A stretch of DNA of 64,000 nucleotides from Apium graveolens (GCF_009905375.1 NW_027417177.1:1-64000); one strand, 5' to 3'; counted from the stretch's first letter, positions 25,396-37,702 are shown. Numbers and translations are program-made. The notes: a model not told the origin generated them from the sequence alone.

Positions 25396-26055
25396 TGATG
25401 TGGATCGCACCACAAAGAAATAAAAAATAAGAAAGAAAAGGGATAAGAGGAGTTGAGGATATTTCAAAAGAACACGATCAATCCAGAAACGTGAACTTTG
25501 AATCTCAAATTGCTTAGATCAATCGAGAAACTAAGTAATTCGAATATAATCTTCAAAACAATCCAGTATTTGAAGTTTAGAGAAAAGAAAAACTACTCAT
25601 AGTTTATCTCAAAACACAAGTTTTATATCATTCATTGTCTCCAAAAGATTACATGAGAGGAGTATTTATAGGCTTAGAAAATAACCCAACCCTATAGGAT
25701 TCCAAGAGAAATCCAATATCAGCTTGAATTAGCCAATATATGAATCCTTCAGGAAACAAATTTAAAAATCAAACCCGAATAGAAAAAAGACAAAAACCAA
25801 ATCCAAATAGGAAAATAAAATTCCTAAGTGCTTAAAACAAGAAAAACCCTTTCAAGTGAAAGGTAAAAACTTGCAAGCAAAATTCGAAATAATAATATAA
25901 TAATCAACTACTTGTCCAACTTCATGCATCACTCCTTTATTCCTTGTTGTCCAAGTAAGCTTCATAACCCATGTTTGCATCCTCTCCAATTGAACATCAC
26001 AACGAGTACACATAGCCAAATCCCAATTAACATATTCATTCCTTGATCCTCATCA
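25396..26055 (-). repeat. LTR 5 of the array
   Basis: 660 bp, inner type, with ATCAATCGAGAAAC. Confidence 0.92.
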
Positions 26056-27143
26056 TTCTCCTCTCCTTTGAAAAAAACTCGTCCTCGAGTTCTAAAGTAT
26101 TTAAGAATAAGCACACAACGAGGTGATTTCTCGTAGAACTTGAAAGCCTTAAATTTCAATTCCATCAGCAATATATTTGGAAGTAAACTCGAAAGAATAA
26201 GATAGTTTGATGAGATAGGTGCATTCAACAAGTTCTCTACCCCCAAAAAATCAATGTGTTCCACGTGGATGATGTTGTTTTCCTTGTACACAACCTCTTT
26301 AGTTTGGAACGTATCCTCAAGTACCTTTTTCTCTTCAACCATGTCATGACACACAAGTTTAAGAGATGTATCTATTTGATTTTTTTCAACAACCAAGAAT
26401 TTATCATCATGTGACTTTCTTTCTTCATACTTCTCTATTATAGCTTCTTTTGTAACTGGTTCATCCTTTTCATCGAAACTTGATGTAGTCGCCACACGTA
26501 ATACCTGGTAATCAACAACAAGATCCGTAATATTCTCTACACCGATACAGTCTTCTTCTTTAGTTTCTTCTGAAAGAGTGAACTCGTGAAGGGAGGACTT
26601 CAATTTCTCGTCTTTTTGAAAAGATTCAAATTCCAATGCAAGATTGCATACATCAATAAACGAGATATATGGACTTGATTTAACCTTTCGATAAATAGGC
26701 AAATTCAATCCACGAATAAATCTTCCAATTTTAATTGTTTTCATCTCCTCCAAGTCACAAATAAGGCGCAATCTATAAAATTCAGAAGTATACTCGGAAA
26801 CACTCATAGTACCTTGAGAGAGGGATGTCATCTTCATTATACATTCGAATTTATAATGCAAAGGAATATATTTTGCACAAAGTTTTTTCTTCAGAGATGT
26901 CCAAGTCATAATCTTTTCTTTTCCAGATCTAACTCTTTTTATGTTTAGATTATCAAACCACAAGCCTGCTTTCTTTGTAAGTTTAAGCGCTGCAATCTTG
27001 AATATTCTGATCTCAGTCCAACCTTTATAAGCAGAAATCTTGTCGACTTGTGTAACCCATTCAACAAAATCATCTATGCTACCCAAACCTGTAAAATAAC
27101 CAAGCTCTATACCAGGATCATAGACTTCATCACTATATTTCAC
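25962..27143 (-). CDS. Gag of array unit 5, uninterrupted frame
   Basis: A 393-codon frame with the same capsid-like domain and RTRGRVFFK tail as unit 1. Sequence type B (GLWF, LCAKY, ISFIDV), with private K for T at residue 40 and M for T in the EEMKTI stretch. The in-frame TGA upstream separates it from the short leader ORF, as in the other units. Confidence 0.85.
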   Translation of the reverse strand: MKYSDEVYDPGIELGYFTGLGSIDDFVEWVTQVDKISAYKGWTEIRIFKIAALKLTKKAGLWFDNLNIKRVRSGKEKIMTWTSLKKKLCAKYIPLHYKFECIMKMTSLSQGTMSVSEYTSEFYRLRLICDLEEMKTIKIGRFIRGLNLPIYRKVKSSPYISFIDVCNLALEFESFQKDEKLKSSLHEFTLSEETKEEDCIGVENITDLVVDYQVLRVATTSSFDEKDEPVTKEAIIEKYEERKSHDDKFLVVEKNQIDTSLKLVCHDMVEEKKVLEDTFQTKEVVYKENNIIHVEHIDFLGVENLLNAPISSNYLILSSLLPNILLMELKFKAFKFYEKSPRCVLILKYFRTRGRVFFKGEENDEDQGMNMLIGIWLCVLVVMFNWRGCKHGL

Positions 27144-27452
27144 CTTAATTAAAATTTTATCTCATGCATCAATCCTCGATTCCGTTAAATTAGCAAGCTT
27201 TTTAGTACGTTTATCAATCTCATCCAATTTTCCAAGTAATTTTCTGCGCAATTCATCCGTAGCCATAAGAAAATTTTGAATTTTTTTTGATGAACAGTAC
27301 CCGTGAACAGTGCCGATGAACAGTAAACTCGGGAACAGTGTCGATGAACAGTACCCGTGAACAGTACTCGTGAATATTAATTTTTTTTTTAAAACCTAGA
27401 TCTCCCAACAATTAAGAAATTGGAGAAAAAATCTTGGCTCTTGATACCAAAT

Positions 27453-28113
27453 TGATGTGGATCGCACCACAAAGAAACTAAAAAATAAGAAAGAAAAGGG
27501 ATAAGAGGAGTTGAGGATATTTCAAAAGAACACGATCAATCCAGAAACGTGAACTTTGAATCTCAAATTGCTTAATCAATCCAGAAACTAAGTAATTCGA
27601 ATATAATCTTCAAAATAATCCAGTATTTGAAGTTTAGAGAAAAGAAAAACTACACATAGTTTATCTCAAAACACAAGTTTTATATCATTCATTGTCTCCA
27701 AAAGATTACATGAGAGGAGTATTTATAGGCTTAGAAAATAACCCCAACCCTATAGGATTCCAAGAGAAATCCAATATCAGCTTGAATTAGCCAATATATG
27801 AATCCTTTCAGGAAACAAATTTAAAAATCAAACCCGAATAAAAAAAAGACAAAAACCAAATCCAAATAGGAAAATAAAATTCTAAGTGCTTAAAACAAGA
27901 AAAACCCTTTCAAGTGAAAGGTAAAAACTTGCAAGCAAAATTCGAAATAATAATATAATAATCAACTACTTGTCCAACTTCATGCATCACTCCTTTATTC
28001 CTTGTTGTCCAAGTAAGCTTCATAACCCATGTTTGCATCCTCTCCAATTGAACATCACAACTAGTACACATAGCCAAATCCCAATTAACATATTCATTCC
28101 TTGATCCTCATCA
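27453..28113 (-). repeat. LTR 6 of the array
   Basis: 661 bp, inner type, with the 2-bp shorter GCTTAATCAATCCAG variant. Confidence 0.92.
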
Positions 28114-29201
28114 TTCTCCTCTCCTTTGAAAAAAACTCGTCCTCGAGTTCTAAAGTATTTAAGAATAAGCACACAACGAGGTGATTTCTCGTAGAACTTG
28201 AAAGCCTTAAATTTCAATTCCATCAGCAATATATTTGGAAGTAAACTCGAAAGAATAAGATAGTTTGATGAGATAGGTGCATTCAATAAGTTCTCTACCC
28301 CCAAAAAATCAATGTGTTCCACGTGGATGATGTTGTTTTCCTTGTACACAACCTCTTTAGTTTGGAACGTATCCTCAAGTACCTTTTTCTCTTCAACCAT
28401 GTCATGACACACAAGTTTAAGAGATGTATCTATTTGATTTTTTTCAACAACCAAGAATTTATCATCATGTGACTTTCTTTCTTCATACTTCTCTATTATA
28501 GCTTCTTTTGTAACTGGTTCATCCTTTTTATCGAAACTTGATGTAGTCGCCACACGTAATACCTGGTAATCAACAACAAGATCCGTAACATTCTCTACAC
28601 CGATACAGTCCTCTTCTTTAGTTTCTTCTGAAAGAGTGAACTCGTGAAGGGAGGACTTCAATTTCTCGTCTTTTTGAAAAGATTCAAATTCCAATGCAAG
28701 ATTGCATACATCATTAAACGAGATATATGGACTTGATTTAACCTTTCGATAAATAGGCAAATTCAATCCACGAATAAATCTTCCAATTTTAATTGTTTCC
28801 GTCTCCTCCAAGTCACAAATAAGGCGCAATCTATAAAATTCAGAAGTATACTCGGAAACACTCATAGTACCTTGAGAGAGGGATGTCATCTTCATTATAC
28901 ATTCGAATTTATAATGCAAAGGAATATATTTTGTACGAAGTTTTTTCTTCAGAGATGTCCAAGTCATAATCTTTTCTTTTCCAGATCTAACTCTTTTTAT
29001 GTTTAGATTATCAAACCACCAGCCTGCTTTCTTTGTAAGTTTAAGCGCTGCAATCTTGAATATTCTGATCTCAGTCCAACCTGTATAAGCAGAAATCTTG
29101 TCGACTTGTGTAACCCATTCAACAAAATCATCTATGCTACCCAAACCTGTAAAATAACCAAGCTCTATACCAGGATCATAGACTTCATCACTATATTTCA
29201 C
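28020..29201 (-). CDS. Gag of array unit 6, uninterrupted frame
   Basis: A 393-codon frame, sequence type A. The leader ORF starts at ATG 29324-29322, runs 34 codons to TGA 29222-29220, and stays in the same frame as Gag, so only this one stop divides them. The capsid-like and tail motifs are as in unit 1. Confidence 0.85.
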   Translation of the reverse strand: MKYSDEVYDPGIELGYFTGLGSIDDFVEWVTQVDKISAYTGWTEIRIFKIAALKLTKKAGWWFDNLNIKRVRSGKEKIMTWTSLKKKLRTKYIPLHYKFECIMKMTSLSQGTMSVSEYTSEFYRLRLICDLEETETIKIGRFIRGLNLPIYRKVKSSPYISFNDVCNLALEFESFQKDEKLKSSLHEFTLSEETKEEDCIGVENVTDLVVDYQVLRVATTSSFDKKDEPVTKEAIIEKYEERKSHDDKFLVVEKNQIDTSLKLVCHDMVEEKKVLEDTFQTKEVVYKENNIIHVEHIDFLGVENLLNAPISSNYLILSSLLPNILLMELKFKAFKFYEKSPRCVLILKYFRTRGRVFFKGEENDEDQGMNMLIGIWLCVLVVMFNWRGCKHGL

Positions 29202-29332
29202 CTTAATTAAAATTTTATCTCATGCATTAAACCTCGATTCCGTTAAATTAGCAAGCTTTTTAGTACGTTTATCAATCTCATCCAATTTTCCAAGTAATTT
29301 TCTGCGCAATTCATCCGTAGCCATAAGAAAAA

Positions 29333-29509
29333 TCTGATTTTTTTTTATGAACAGTACCCGTGAACAGTGCCGATGAACAGTAAACTCATGAACAGTGTCG
29401 ATGAACAGTACCCGTGAACAGTAACTCGTGAATATTAATTTTTTTTTAAAACCTAGATCTCCCAACAATTAAGAAATTGGAGAAAAAATCTTGGCTCTTG
29501 ATACCAAAT
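29333..29509 (-). repeat. Leader of a TR-GAG unit with PBS and CTGTTCA repeats (representative, unit 6)
   Basis: On the minus strand, LTR 7 ends CACATCA. Three bases later comes TGGTATCAAGAGCC (plus about 29493-29506), the primer-binding site. Near the leader ORF (about 29345-29432) a run of CTGTTCA(T/C)CG units with 10-15 bp spacing follows. Every full unit has an equivalent leader. Confidence 0.8.
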
Positions 29510-30170
29510 TGATGTGGATCGCACCACAAAGAAACAAAAAATAAGAAAGAAAAGGGATAAGAGGAGTTGAGGATATTTCAAAAGAACACGATCAATCCAG
29601 AAACGTGAACTTTGAATCTCAAATTGCTTAGATCAATCGAGAAACTAAGTAATTCGAATATAATCTTCAAAACAATCCAGTATTTGAAGTTTAGAGAAAA
29701 GAAAAACTACTCATAGTTTATCTCAAAACACAAGTTTTATATCATTCATTGTCTCCAAAAGATTACATGAGAGGAGTATTTATAGGCTTAGAAAATAACC
29801 CAAACCCTATAGGATTCCAAGAGAAATCCAATATCAGCTTGAATTAGCCAATATATGAATCCTTCCAGGAAACAAATTTAAAAATCAAACCCGAATAGAA
29901 AAAAGACAAAAACCAAATCCAAATAGGAAAATAAAATCCTAAGTGCTTAAAACAAGAAAAACCCTTTCAAGTGAAAGGTAAAAACATGCAAGCAAAATTC
30001 GAAATAATAATATAATAATCAACTACTTGTCCAACTTCATGCATCACTCCTTTATTCCTTGTTGTCCAAGTAAGCTTCATAACCCATGTTTGCATCCTCT
30101 CCAATTGAACATCACAACGAGTACACATAGCCAAATCCCAATTAACATATTCATTCCTTGATCCTCATCA
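29510..30170 (-). repeat. LTR 7 of the array
   Basis: 661 bp, inner type, with ATCAATCGAGAAAC. Confidence 0.92.
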
Positions 30171-31258
30171 TTCTCCTCTCCTTTGAAAAAAACTCGTCCT
30201 CGAGTTCTAAAGTATTTAAGAATAAGCACACAATGAGGTGATTTCTCGTAGAACTTGAAAGCCTTAAATTTCAATTCCATCAGCAATATATTTGGAAGTA
30301 AACTCGAAAGAATAAGATAGTTTGATGAGATAGGTGCATTCAACAAGTTCTCTACCCCCAAAAAATCAATGTGTTCCACGTGGATGATGTTGTTTTCCTT
30401 GTACACAACCTCTTTAGTTTGGAACGTATCCTCAAGTACCTTTTTCTCTTCAACCATGTCATGACACACAAGTTTAAGAGATGTATCTATTTGATTTTTT
30501 TCAACAACCAAGAATTTATCATCATGTGACTTTCTTTCTTCATACTTCTCTATTATAGCTTCTTTTGTAACTGGTTCATCCTTTTCATCGAAACTTGATG
30601 TAGTCGCCACACGTAATACCTGGTAATCAACAACAAGATCCGTAACATTCTCTACACCGATACAGTCTTCTTCTTTAGTTTCTTCTGAAAGAGTGAACTC
30701 GTGAAGGGAGGACTTCAATTTCTCGTCTTTTTGAAAAGATTCAAATTCCAATGCAAGATTGCATACATCAATAAACGAGATATATGGACTTGATTTAACC
30801 TTTCGATAAATAGGCAAATTCAATCCACGAATAAATCTTCCAATTTTAATTGTTTTCGTCTCCTTCAAGTCATAAATAAGGCGCAATCTATAAAATTCAG
30901 AAGTATACTCGGAAACACTCATAGTACCTTGAGAGAGGGATGTCATCTTCATTATACATTCGAATTTATAATGCAAAGGAATATATTTTGCACAAAGTTT
31001 TTTCTTCAGAGATGTCCAAGTCATAATCTTTTCTTTTCCAGATCTAACTCTTTTTATGTTTAGATTATCAAACCACAAGCCTGCTTTCTTTGTAAGTTTA
31101 AGCGCTGCAATCTTGAATATTCTGATCTCAGTCCAACCTGTATAAGCAGAAATCTTGTCGACTTGTGTAACCCATTCAACAAAATCATCTATGCTACCCA
31201 AACCTGTAAAATAACCAAGCTCTATACCAGGATCATAGACTTCATCACTATATTTCAC
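30077..31258 (-). CDS. Gag of array unit 7, uninterrupted frame
   Basis: A 393-codon frame, sequence type B. It shares Y for C (LIYDL) and H for R (SPHCVL) with unit 8 only and differs from unit 8 in Gag by one residue (LKET versus LEET). Units 7 and 8 are therefore a recent duplicate pair. Confidence 0.85.
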   Translation of the reverse strand: MKYSDEVYDPGIELGYFTGLGSIDDFVEWVTQVDKISAYTGWTEIRIFKIAALKLTKKAGLWFDNLNIKRVRSGKEKIMTWTSLKKKLCAKYIPLHYKFECIMKMTSLSQGTMSVSEYTSEFYRLRLIYDLKETKTIKIGRFIRGLNLPIYRKVKSSPYISFIDVCNLALEFESFQKDEKLKSSLHEFTLSEETKEEDCIGVENVTDLVVDYQVLRVATTSSFDEKDEPVTKEAIIEKYEERKSHDDKFLVVEKNQIDTSLKLVCHDMVEEKKVLEDTFQTKEVVYKENNIIHVEHIDFLGVENLLNAPISSNYLILSSLLPNILLMELKFKAFKFYEKSPHCVLILKYFRTRGRVFFKGEENDEDQGMNMLIGIWLCVLVVMFNWRGCKHGL

Positions 31259-31568
31259 CTTAATTAAAATTTTATCTCATGCATCAAACCTCGATTCCGT
31301 TAAATTAGCAAGCTTTTGAGTACGTTTATCAATCTCATCCAATTTTCCAAGTAATTTTCTGCGCAATTCATCCGTAGCCATAAGAAAAATTTGAATTTTT
31401 TTTTGATGAACAGTACCCGTGAACAGTGCCGATGAACAGTAAACTCGGGAACAGTGTCGATGAACAGTACCCGTGAACAGTACTCGTGAATATTAATTTT
31501 TTTTTTAAAACCTAGATCTCCCAACAATTAAGAAATTGGAGAAAAAATCTTGGCTCTTGATACCAAAT

Positions 31569-32228
31569 TGATGTGGATCGCACCACAAAGAAACAAAAAA
31601 TAAGAAAGAAAAGGGATAAGAGGAGTTGAGGATATTTCAAAAGAACACGATCAATCCAGAAACGTGAACTTTGAATCTCAAATTGCTTAATCAATCCAGA
31701 AACTAAGTAATTCGAATATAATCTTCAAAATAATCCAGTATTTGAAGTTTAGAGAAAAGAAAAACTACTCATAGTTTATCTCAAAACACAAGTTTTATAT
31801 CATTCATTGTCTCCAAAAAATTACATGAGAGGAGTATTTATAGGCTTAGAAAATAACCCAAACCCTATAGGATTCCAAGAGAAATCCAATATCAGCTTGA
31901 ATTAGCCAATATATGAATCCTTCCAGGAAACAAATTTAAAAATCAAACCCGAATAGAAAAAAGACAAAAACCAAATCCAAATAGGAAAATAAAATCCTAA
32001 GTGCTTAAAACAAGAAAAACCCTTTCAAGTGAAAGGTAAAAACTTGCAAGCAAAATTCGAATTAATAATATAATAATCAACTACTTGTCCAACTTCATGC
32101 ATCACTCCTTTATTCCTTGTTGTCCAAGTAAGCTTCATAACCCATGTTTGCATCCTCTCCAATTGAACATCACAACGAGTACACATAGCCAAATCCCAAT
32201 TAACATATTCATTCCTTGATCCTCATCA
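31569..32228 (-). repeat. LTR 8 of the array
   Basis: 660 bp, inner type, with GCTTAATCAATCCAG. Nearly identical to LTR 9. Confidence 0.92.
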
Positions 32229-33316
32229 TTCTCCTCTCCTTTGAAAAAAACTCGTCCTCGAGTTCTAAAGTATTTAAGAATAAGCACACAATGAGGTGAT
32301 TTCTCGTAGAACTTGAAAGCCTTAAATTTCAATTCCATCAGCAATATATTTGGAAGTAAACTCGAAAGAATAAGATAGTTTGATGAGATAGGTGCATTCA
32401 ACAAGTTCTCTACCCCCAAAAAATCAATGTGTTCCACGTGGATGATGTTGTTTTCCTTGTACACAACCTCTTTAGTTTGGAACGTATCCTCAAGTACCTT
32501 TTTCTCTTCAACCATGTCATGACACACAAGTTTAAGAGATGTATCTATTTGATTTTTTTCAACAACCAAGAATTTATCATCATGTGACTTTCTTTCTTCA
32601 TACTTCTCTATTATAGCTTCTTTTGTAACTGGTTCATCCTTTTCATCGAAACTTGATGTAGTCGCCACACGTAATACCTGGTAATCAACAACAAGATCCG
32701 TAACATTCTCTACACCGATACAGTCTTCTTCTTTAGTTTCTTCTGAAAGAGTGAACTCGTGAAGGGAGGACTTCAATTTCTCGTCTTTTTGAAAAGATTC
32801 AAATTCCAATGCAAGATTGCATACATCAATAAACGAGATATATGGACTTGATTTAACCTTTCGATAAATAGGCAAATTCAATCCACGAATAAATCTTCCA
32901 ATTTTAATTGTTTTCGTCTCCTCCAAGTCATAAATAAGGCGCAATCTATAAAATTCAGAAGTATACTCGGAAACACTCATAGTACCTTGAGAGAGGGATG
33001 TCATCTTCATTATACATTCGAATTTATAATGCAAAGGAATATATTTTGCACAAAGTTTTTTCTTCAGAGATGTCCAAGTCATAATCTTTTCTTTTCCAGA
33101 TCTAACTCTTTTTATGTTTAGATTATCAAACCACAAGCCTGCTTTCTTTGTAAGTTTAAGCGCTGCAATCTTGAATATTCTGATCTCAGTCCAACCTGTA
33201 TAAGCAGAAATCTTGTCGACTTGTGTAACCCATTCAACAAAATCATCTATGCTACCCAAACCTGTAAAATAACCAAGCTCTATACCAGGATCATAGACTT
33301 CATCACTATATTTCAC
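32135..33316 (-). CDS. Gag of array unit 8, uninterrupted frame
   Basis: A 393-codon frame, sequence type B, one residue different from unit 7. The leader and the flanking LTR pair are also nearly identical to those of unit 7. Confidence 0.85.
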   Translation of the reverse strand: MKYSDEVYDPGIELGYFTGLGSIDDFVEWVTQVDKISAYTGWTEIRIFKIAALKLTKKAGLWFDNLNIKRVRSGKEKIMTWTSLKKKLCAKYIPLHYKFECIMKMTSLSQGTMSVSEYTSEFYRLRLIYDLEETKTIKIGRFIRGLNLPIYRKVKSSPYISFIDVCNLALEFESFQKDEKLKSSLHEFTLSEETKEEDCIGVENVTDLVVDYQVLRVATTSSFDEKDEPVTKEAIIEKYEERKSHDDKFLVVEKNQIDTSLKLVCHDMVEEKKVLEDTFQTKEVVYKENNIIHVEHIDFLGVENLLNAPISSNYLILSSLLPNILLMELKFKAFKFYEKSPHCVLILKYFRTRGRVFFKGEENDEDQGMNMLIGIWLCVLVVMFNWRGCKHGL

Positions 33317-33626
33317 CTTAATTAAAATTTTATCTCATGCATCAAACCTCGATTCCGTTAAATTAGCAAGCTTTTGAGTACGTTTATCAATCTCATCCAA
33401 TTTTCCAAGTAATTTTCTGCGCAATTCATCCGTAGCCATAAGAAAAATTTGAATTTTTTTTTGATGAACAGTACCCGTGAACAGTGCCGATGAACAGTAA
33501 ACTCGGGAACAGTGTCGATGAACAGTACCCGTGAACAGTACTCGTGAATATTAATTTTTTTTTTAAAACCTAGATCTCCCAACAATTAAGAAATTGGAGA
33601 AAAAATCTTGGCTCTTGATACCAAAT

Positions 33627-34286
33627 TGATGTGGATCGCACCACAAAGAAACAAAAAATAAGAAAGAAAAGGGATAAGAGGAGTTGAGGATATTTCAAAA
33701 GAACACGATCAATCCAGAAACGTGAACTTTGAATCTCAAATTGCTTAATCAATCCAGAAACTAAGTAATTCGAATATAATCTTCAAAATAATCCAGTATT
33801 TGAAGTTTAGAGAAAAGAAAAACTACTCATAGTTTATCTCAAAACACAAGTTTTATATCATTCATTGTCTCCAAAAGATTACATGAGAGGAGTATTTATA
33901 GGCTTAGAAAATAACCCAAACCCTATAGGATTCCAAGAGAAATCCAATATCAGCTTGAATTAGCCAATATATGAATCCTTCCAGGAAACAAATTTAAAAA
34001 TCAAACCCGAATAGAAAAAAGACAAAAACCAAATCCAAATAGGAAAATAAAATCCTAAGTGCTTAAAACAAGAAAAACCCTTTCAAGTGAAAGGTAAAAA
34101 CTTGCAAGCAAAATTCGAATTAATAATATAATAATCAACTACTTGTCCAACTTCATGCATCACTCCTTTATTCCTTGTTGTCCAAGTAAGCTTCATAACC
34201 CATGTTTGCATCCTCTCCAATTGAACATCACAACGAGTACACATAGACAAATCCCAATTAACATATTCATTCCTTGATCCTCATCA
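33627..34286 (-). repeat. LTR 9 of the array
   Basis: 660 bp, inner type, with GCTTAATCAATCCAG. Nearly identical to LTR 8. Confidence 0.92.
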
Positions 34287-35374
34287 TTCTCCTCTCCTTT
34301 GAAAAAAACTCGTCCTCGAGTTCTAAAGTATTTAAGAATAAGCACACAACGAGGTGATTTCTCGTAGAACTTGAAAGCCTTAAATTTCAATTCCATCAGC
34401 AATATATTTGGAAGTAAACTCGAAAGAATAAGATAGTTTGATGAGATAGGTGTATTCAACAAGTTCTCTACCCCCAAAAAATCAATGTGTTCCACGTGGA
34501 TGATGTTGTTTTCCTTGTACACAACCTCTTTAGTTTGGAACGTATCCTCAAGTACCTTTTTCTCTTCAACCATGTCATGACACACAAGTTTAAGAGATGT
34601 ATCTATTTGATTTTTTTCAACAACCAAGAATTTATCATCATGTGACTTTCTTTCTTCATACTTCTCTATTATAGCTTCTTTTGTAACTGGTTCATCCTTT
34701 TCATCGAAACTTGATGTAGTCGCCACACGTAATACCTAGTAATCAACAACAAGATCCGTAACATTCTCTACACCGATACAGTCTTCTTCTTTAGTTTCTT
34801 CTGAAAGAGTGAACTCGTGAAGGGAGGACTTCAATTTCTCGTCTTTTTGAAAAGATTCAAATTCCAATGCAAGATTGCATACATCATTAAACGAGATATA
34901 TGGACTTGATTTAACCTTTCGATAAATAGGCAAATTCAATCCATGAATAAATCTTTAAATTTTAATTGTTTCCGTCTCCTCCAAGTCACAAATAAGGCGC
35001 AATCTATAAAATTCAGAAGTATACTCGGAAACACTCATAGTACCTTGAGAGAGGGATGTCATCTTCATTATACATTCGAATTTATAATGCAAAGGAATAT
35101 ATTTTGCACGAAGTTTTTTCTTCAGAGATGTCCAAGTCATAATCTTTTCTTTTCCAGATCTAACTCTTTTTATGTTTAGATTATCAAACCACAAGCCTGC
35201 TTTCTTTGTAAGTTTAAGCACTGCAATCTTGAATATTCTGATCTCAGTCCAACCTGTATAAGCAGAAATCTTGTCGACTTGTGTAACCCATTCAACGAAA
35301 TCATCTATGCTACCCAAACCTGTAAAATAACCAAGCTCTATACTAGGATCATAGACTTCATCACTATATTTCAC
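34193..35374 (-). pseudogene. Gag of array unit 9, two nonsense codons
   Basis: Sequence type C (GLWF, LRAKY, ISFNDV). A TAA at 34957-34955 replaces the Gly of the IGRF motif and a TAG at 34738-34736 replaces a Gln, splitting the frame into three. Both stops recur in unit 10. Confidence 0.9.
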
Positions 35375-35684
35375 CTTAATTAAAATTTTATCTCATGCAT
35401 CAAACCTCGATTCCGTTAAATTAGCAAGCTTTTGAGTACGTTTATCAATCTCATCCAATTTTCCAAGTAATTTTCTGCGCAATTCATCCGTAGCCATAAG
35501 AAAAATTTGAATTTTTTTTTGATGAACAGTACCCGTGAACAGTGCCGATGAACAGTAAACTCGTGAACATTGTCGATGAACAGTACCCGTGAACAGTACT
35601 CGTGAATATTAATTTTTTTTTTTAAACCTAGATCTCCCAACAATTAAGAAATTGGAGAAAAAATCTTGGCTCTTGATACCAAAT

Positions 35685-36304
35685 TGATGTGGATCGCACC
35701 ACAAAGAAACAAAAAATAAGAAAGAAAAGGGATAAGAGGAGTTGAGGATATTTCAAAAGAACACGATCAATCCAGAAACTAAGTAATTCGAATATAATCT
35801 TCAAAATAATCCAGTATTTGAAGTTTAGAGAAAAGAAAAACTACTCATAGTTTATCTCAAAACACAAGTTTTATATCATTCATTGTCTCCAAAAGATTAC
35901 ATGAGAGGAGTATTTATAGGCTTAGAAAATAACCCAAACCCTATAGGATTCCAAGAGAAATCCAATATCAGCTTGAATTAGCCAATATATGAATCCTTCC
36001 AGGAAACAAATTTAAAAATCAAACCCGAATAGAAAAAAGACAAAAACCAAATCCAAATAGGAAAATAAAATCCTAAGTGCTTAAAACAAGAAAAACCCTT
36101 TCAAGTGAAAGGTAAAAACTTGCAAGCAAAATTCGAATTAATAATATAATAATCAACTACTTGTCCAACTTCATGCATCACTCCTTTATTCCTTGTTGTC
36201 CAAGTAAGCTTCATAACCCATGTTTGCATCCTCTCCAATTGAACATCACAACGAGTACACATAGCCAAATCCCAATTAACATATTCATTCCTTGATCCTC
36301 ATCA
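35685..36304 (-). repeat. LTR 10 of the array, 40-bp deletion
   Basis: 620 bp. It lacks about 40 bp between two ATCAATCCAGAAAC direct repeats (near 35767), consistent with slippage or recombination between them. LTR 11 has the same deletion. Confidence 0.92.
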
Positions 36305-37392
36305 TTCTCCTCTCCTTTGAAAAAAACTCGTCCTCGAGTTCTAAAGTATTTAAGAATAAGCACACAACGAGGTGATTTCTCGTAGAACTTGAAAGCCTTA
36401 AATTTCAATTCCATCAGCAATATATTTGGAAGTAAACTCGAAAGAATAAGATAGTTTGATGAGATAGGTGCATTCAACAAGTTCTCTACCCCCAAAAAAT
36501 CAATGTGTTCCACGTGGATGATGTTGTTTTCCTTGTACACAACCTCTTTAGTTTGGAACGTATCCTCAAGTACCTTTTTCTCTTCAACCATGTCATGACA
36601 CACAAGTTTAAGAGATGTATCTATTTGATTTTTTTCAACAACCAAGAATTTATCATCATGTGACTTTCTTTCTTCATACTTCTCTATTATAGCTTCTTTT
36701 GTAACTGGTTCATCCTTTTCATCGAAACTTGATGTAGTCGCCACACGTAATACCTAGTAATCAACAACAAGATCCGTAACATTCTCTACACCGATACAGT
36801 CTTCTTCTTTAGTTTCTTCTGAAAGAGTGAACTCGTGAAGGGAGGACTTCAATTTCTCGTCTTTTTGAAAAGATTCAAATTCCAATGCAAGATTGCATAC
36901 ATCATTAAACGAGATATATGGACTTGATTTAACCTTTCGATAAATAGGCAAATTCAATCCATGAATAAATCTTTAAATTTTAATTGTTTCCGTCTCCTCC
37001 AAGTCACAAATAAGGCGCAATCTATAAAATTCAGAAGTATACTCGGAAACACTCATAGTACCTTGAGAGAGGGATGTCATCTTCATTATACATTCGAATT
37101 TATAATGCAAAGGAATATATTTTGCACGAAGTTTTTTCTTCAGAGATGTCCAAGTCATAATCTTTTCTTTTCCAGATCTAACTCTTTTTATGTTTAGATT
37201 ATCAAACCACAAGCCTGCTTTCTTTGTAAGTTTAAGCACTGCAATCTTGAATATTCTGATCTCAGTCCAACCTGTATAAGCAGAAATCTTGTCGACTTGT
37301 GTAACCCATTCAACGAAATCATCTATGCTACCCAAACCTGTAAAATAACCAAGCTCTATACTAGGATCATAGACTTCATCACTATATTTCAC
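36211..37392 (-). pseudogene. Gag of array unit 10, two nonsense codons
   Basis: The same two stops as unit 9 (TAA at 36975-36973, TAG at 36756-36754) and the same neighbouring LTR deletion. Units 9 and 10 are a segmental duplicate made after the gene had already died. Confidence 0.9.
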
Positions 37393-37702
37393 CTTAATTA
37401 AAATTTTATCTCATGCATCAAACCTCGATTCCGTTAAATTAGCAAGCTTTTGAGTACGTTTATCAATCTCATCCAATTTTCCAAGTAATTTTCTGCGCAA
37501 TTCATCCGTAGCCATAAGAAAAATTTGAATTTTTTTTTGATGAACAGTACCCGTGAACAGTGCCGATGAACAGTAAACTCGTGAACATTGTCGATGAACA
37601 GTACCCGTGAACAGTACTCGTGAATATTAATTTTTTTTTTTAAACCTAGATCTCCCAACAATTAAGAAATTGGAGAAAAAATCTTGGCTCTTGATACCAA
37701 AT

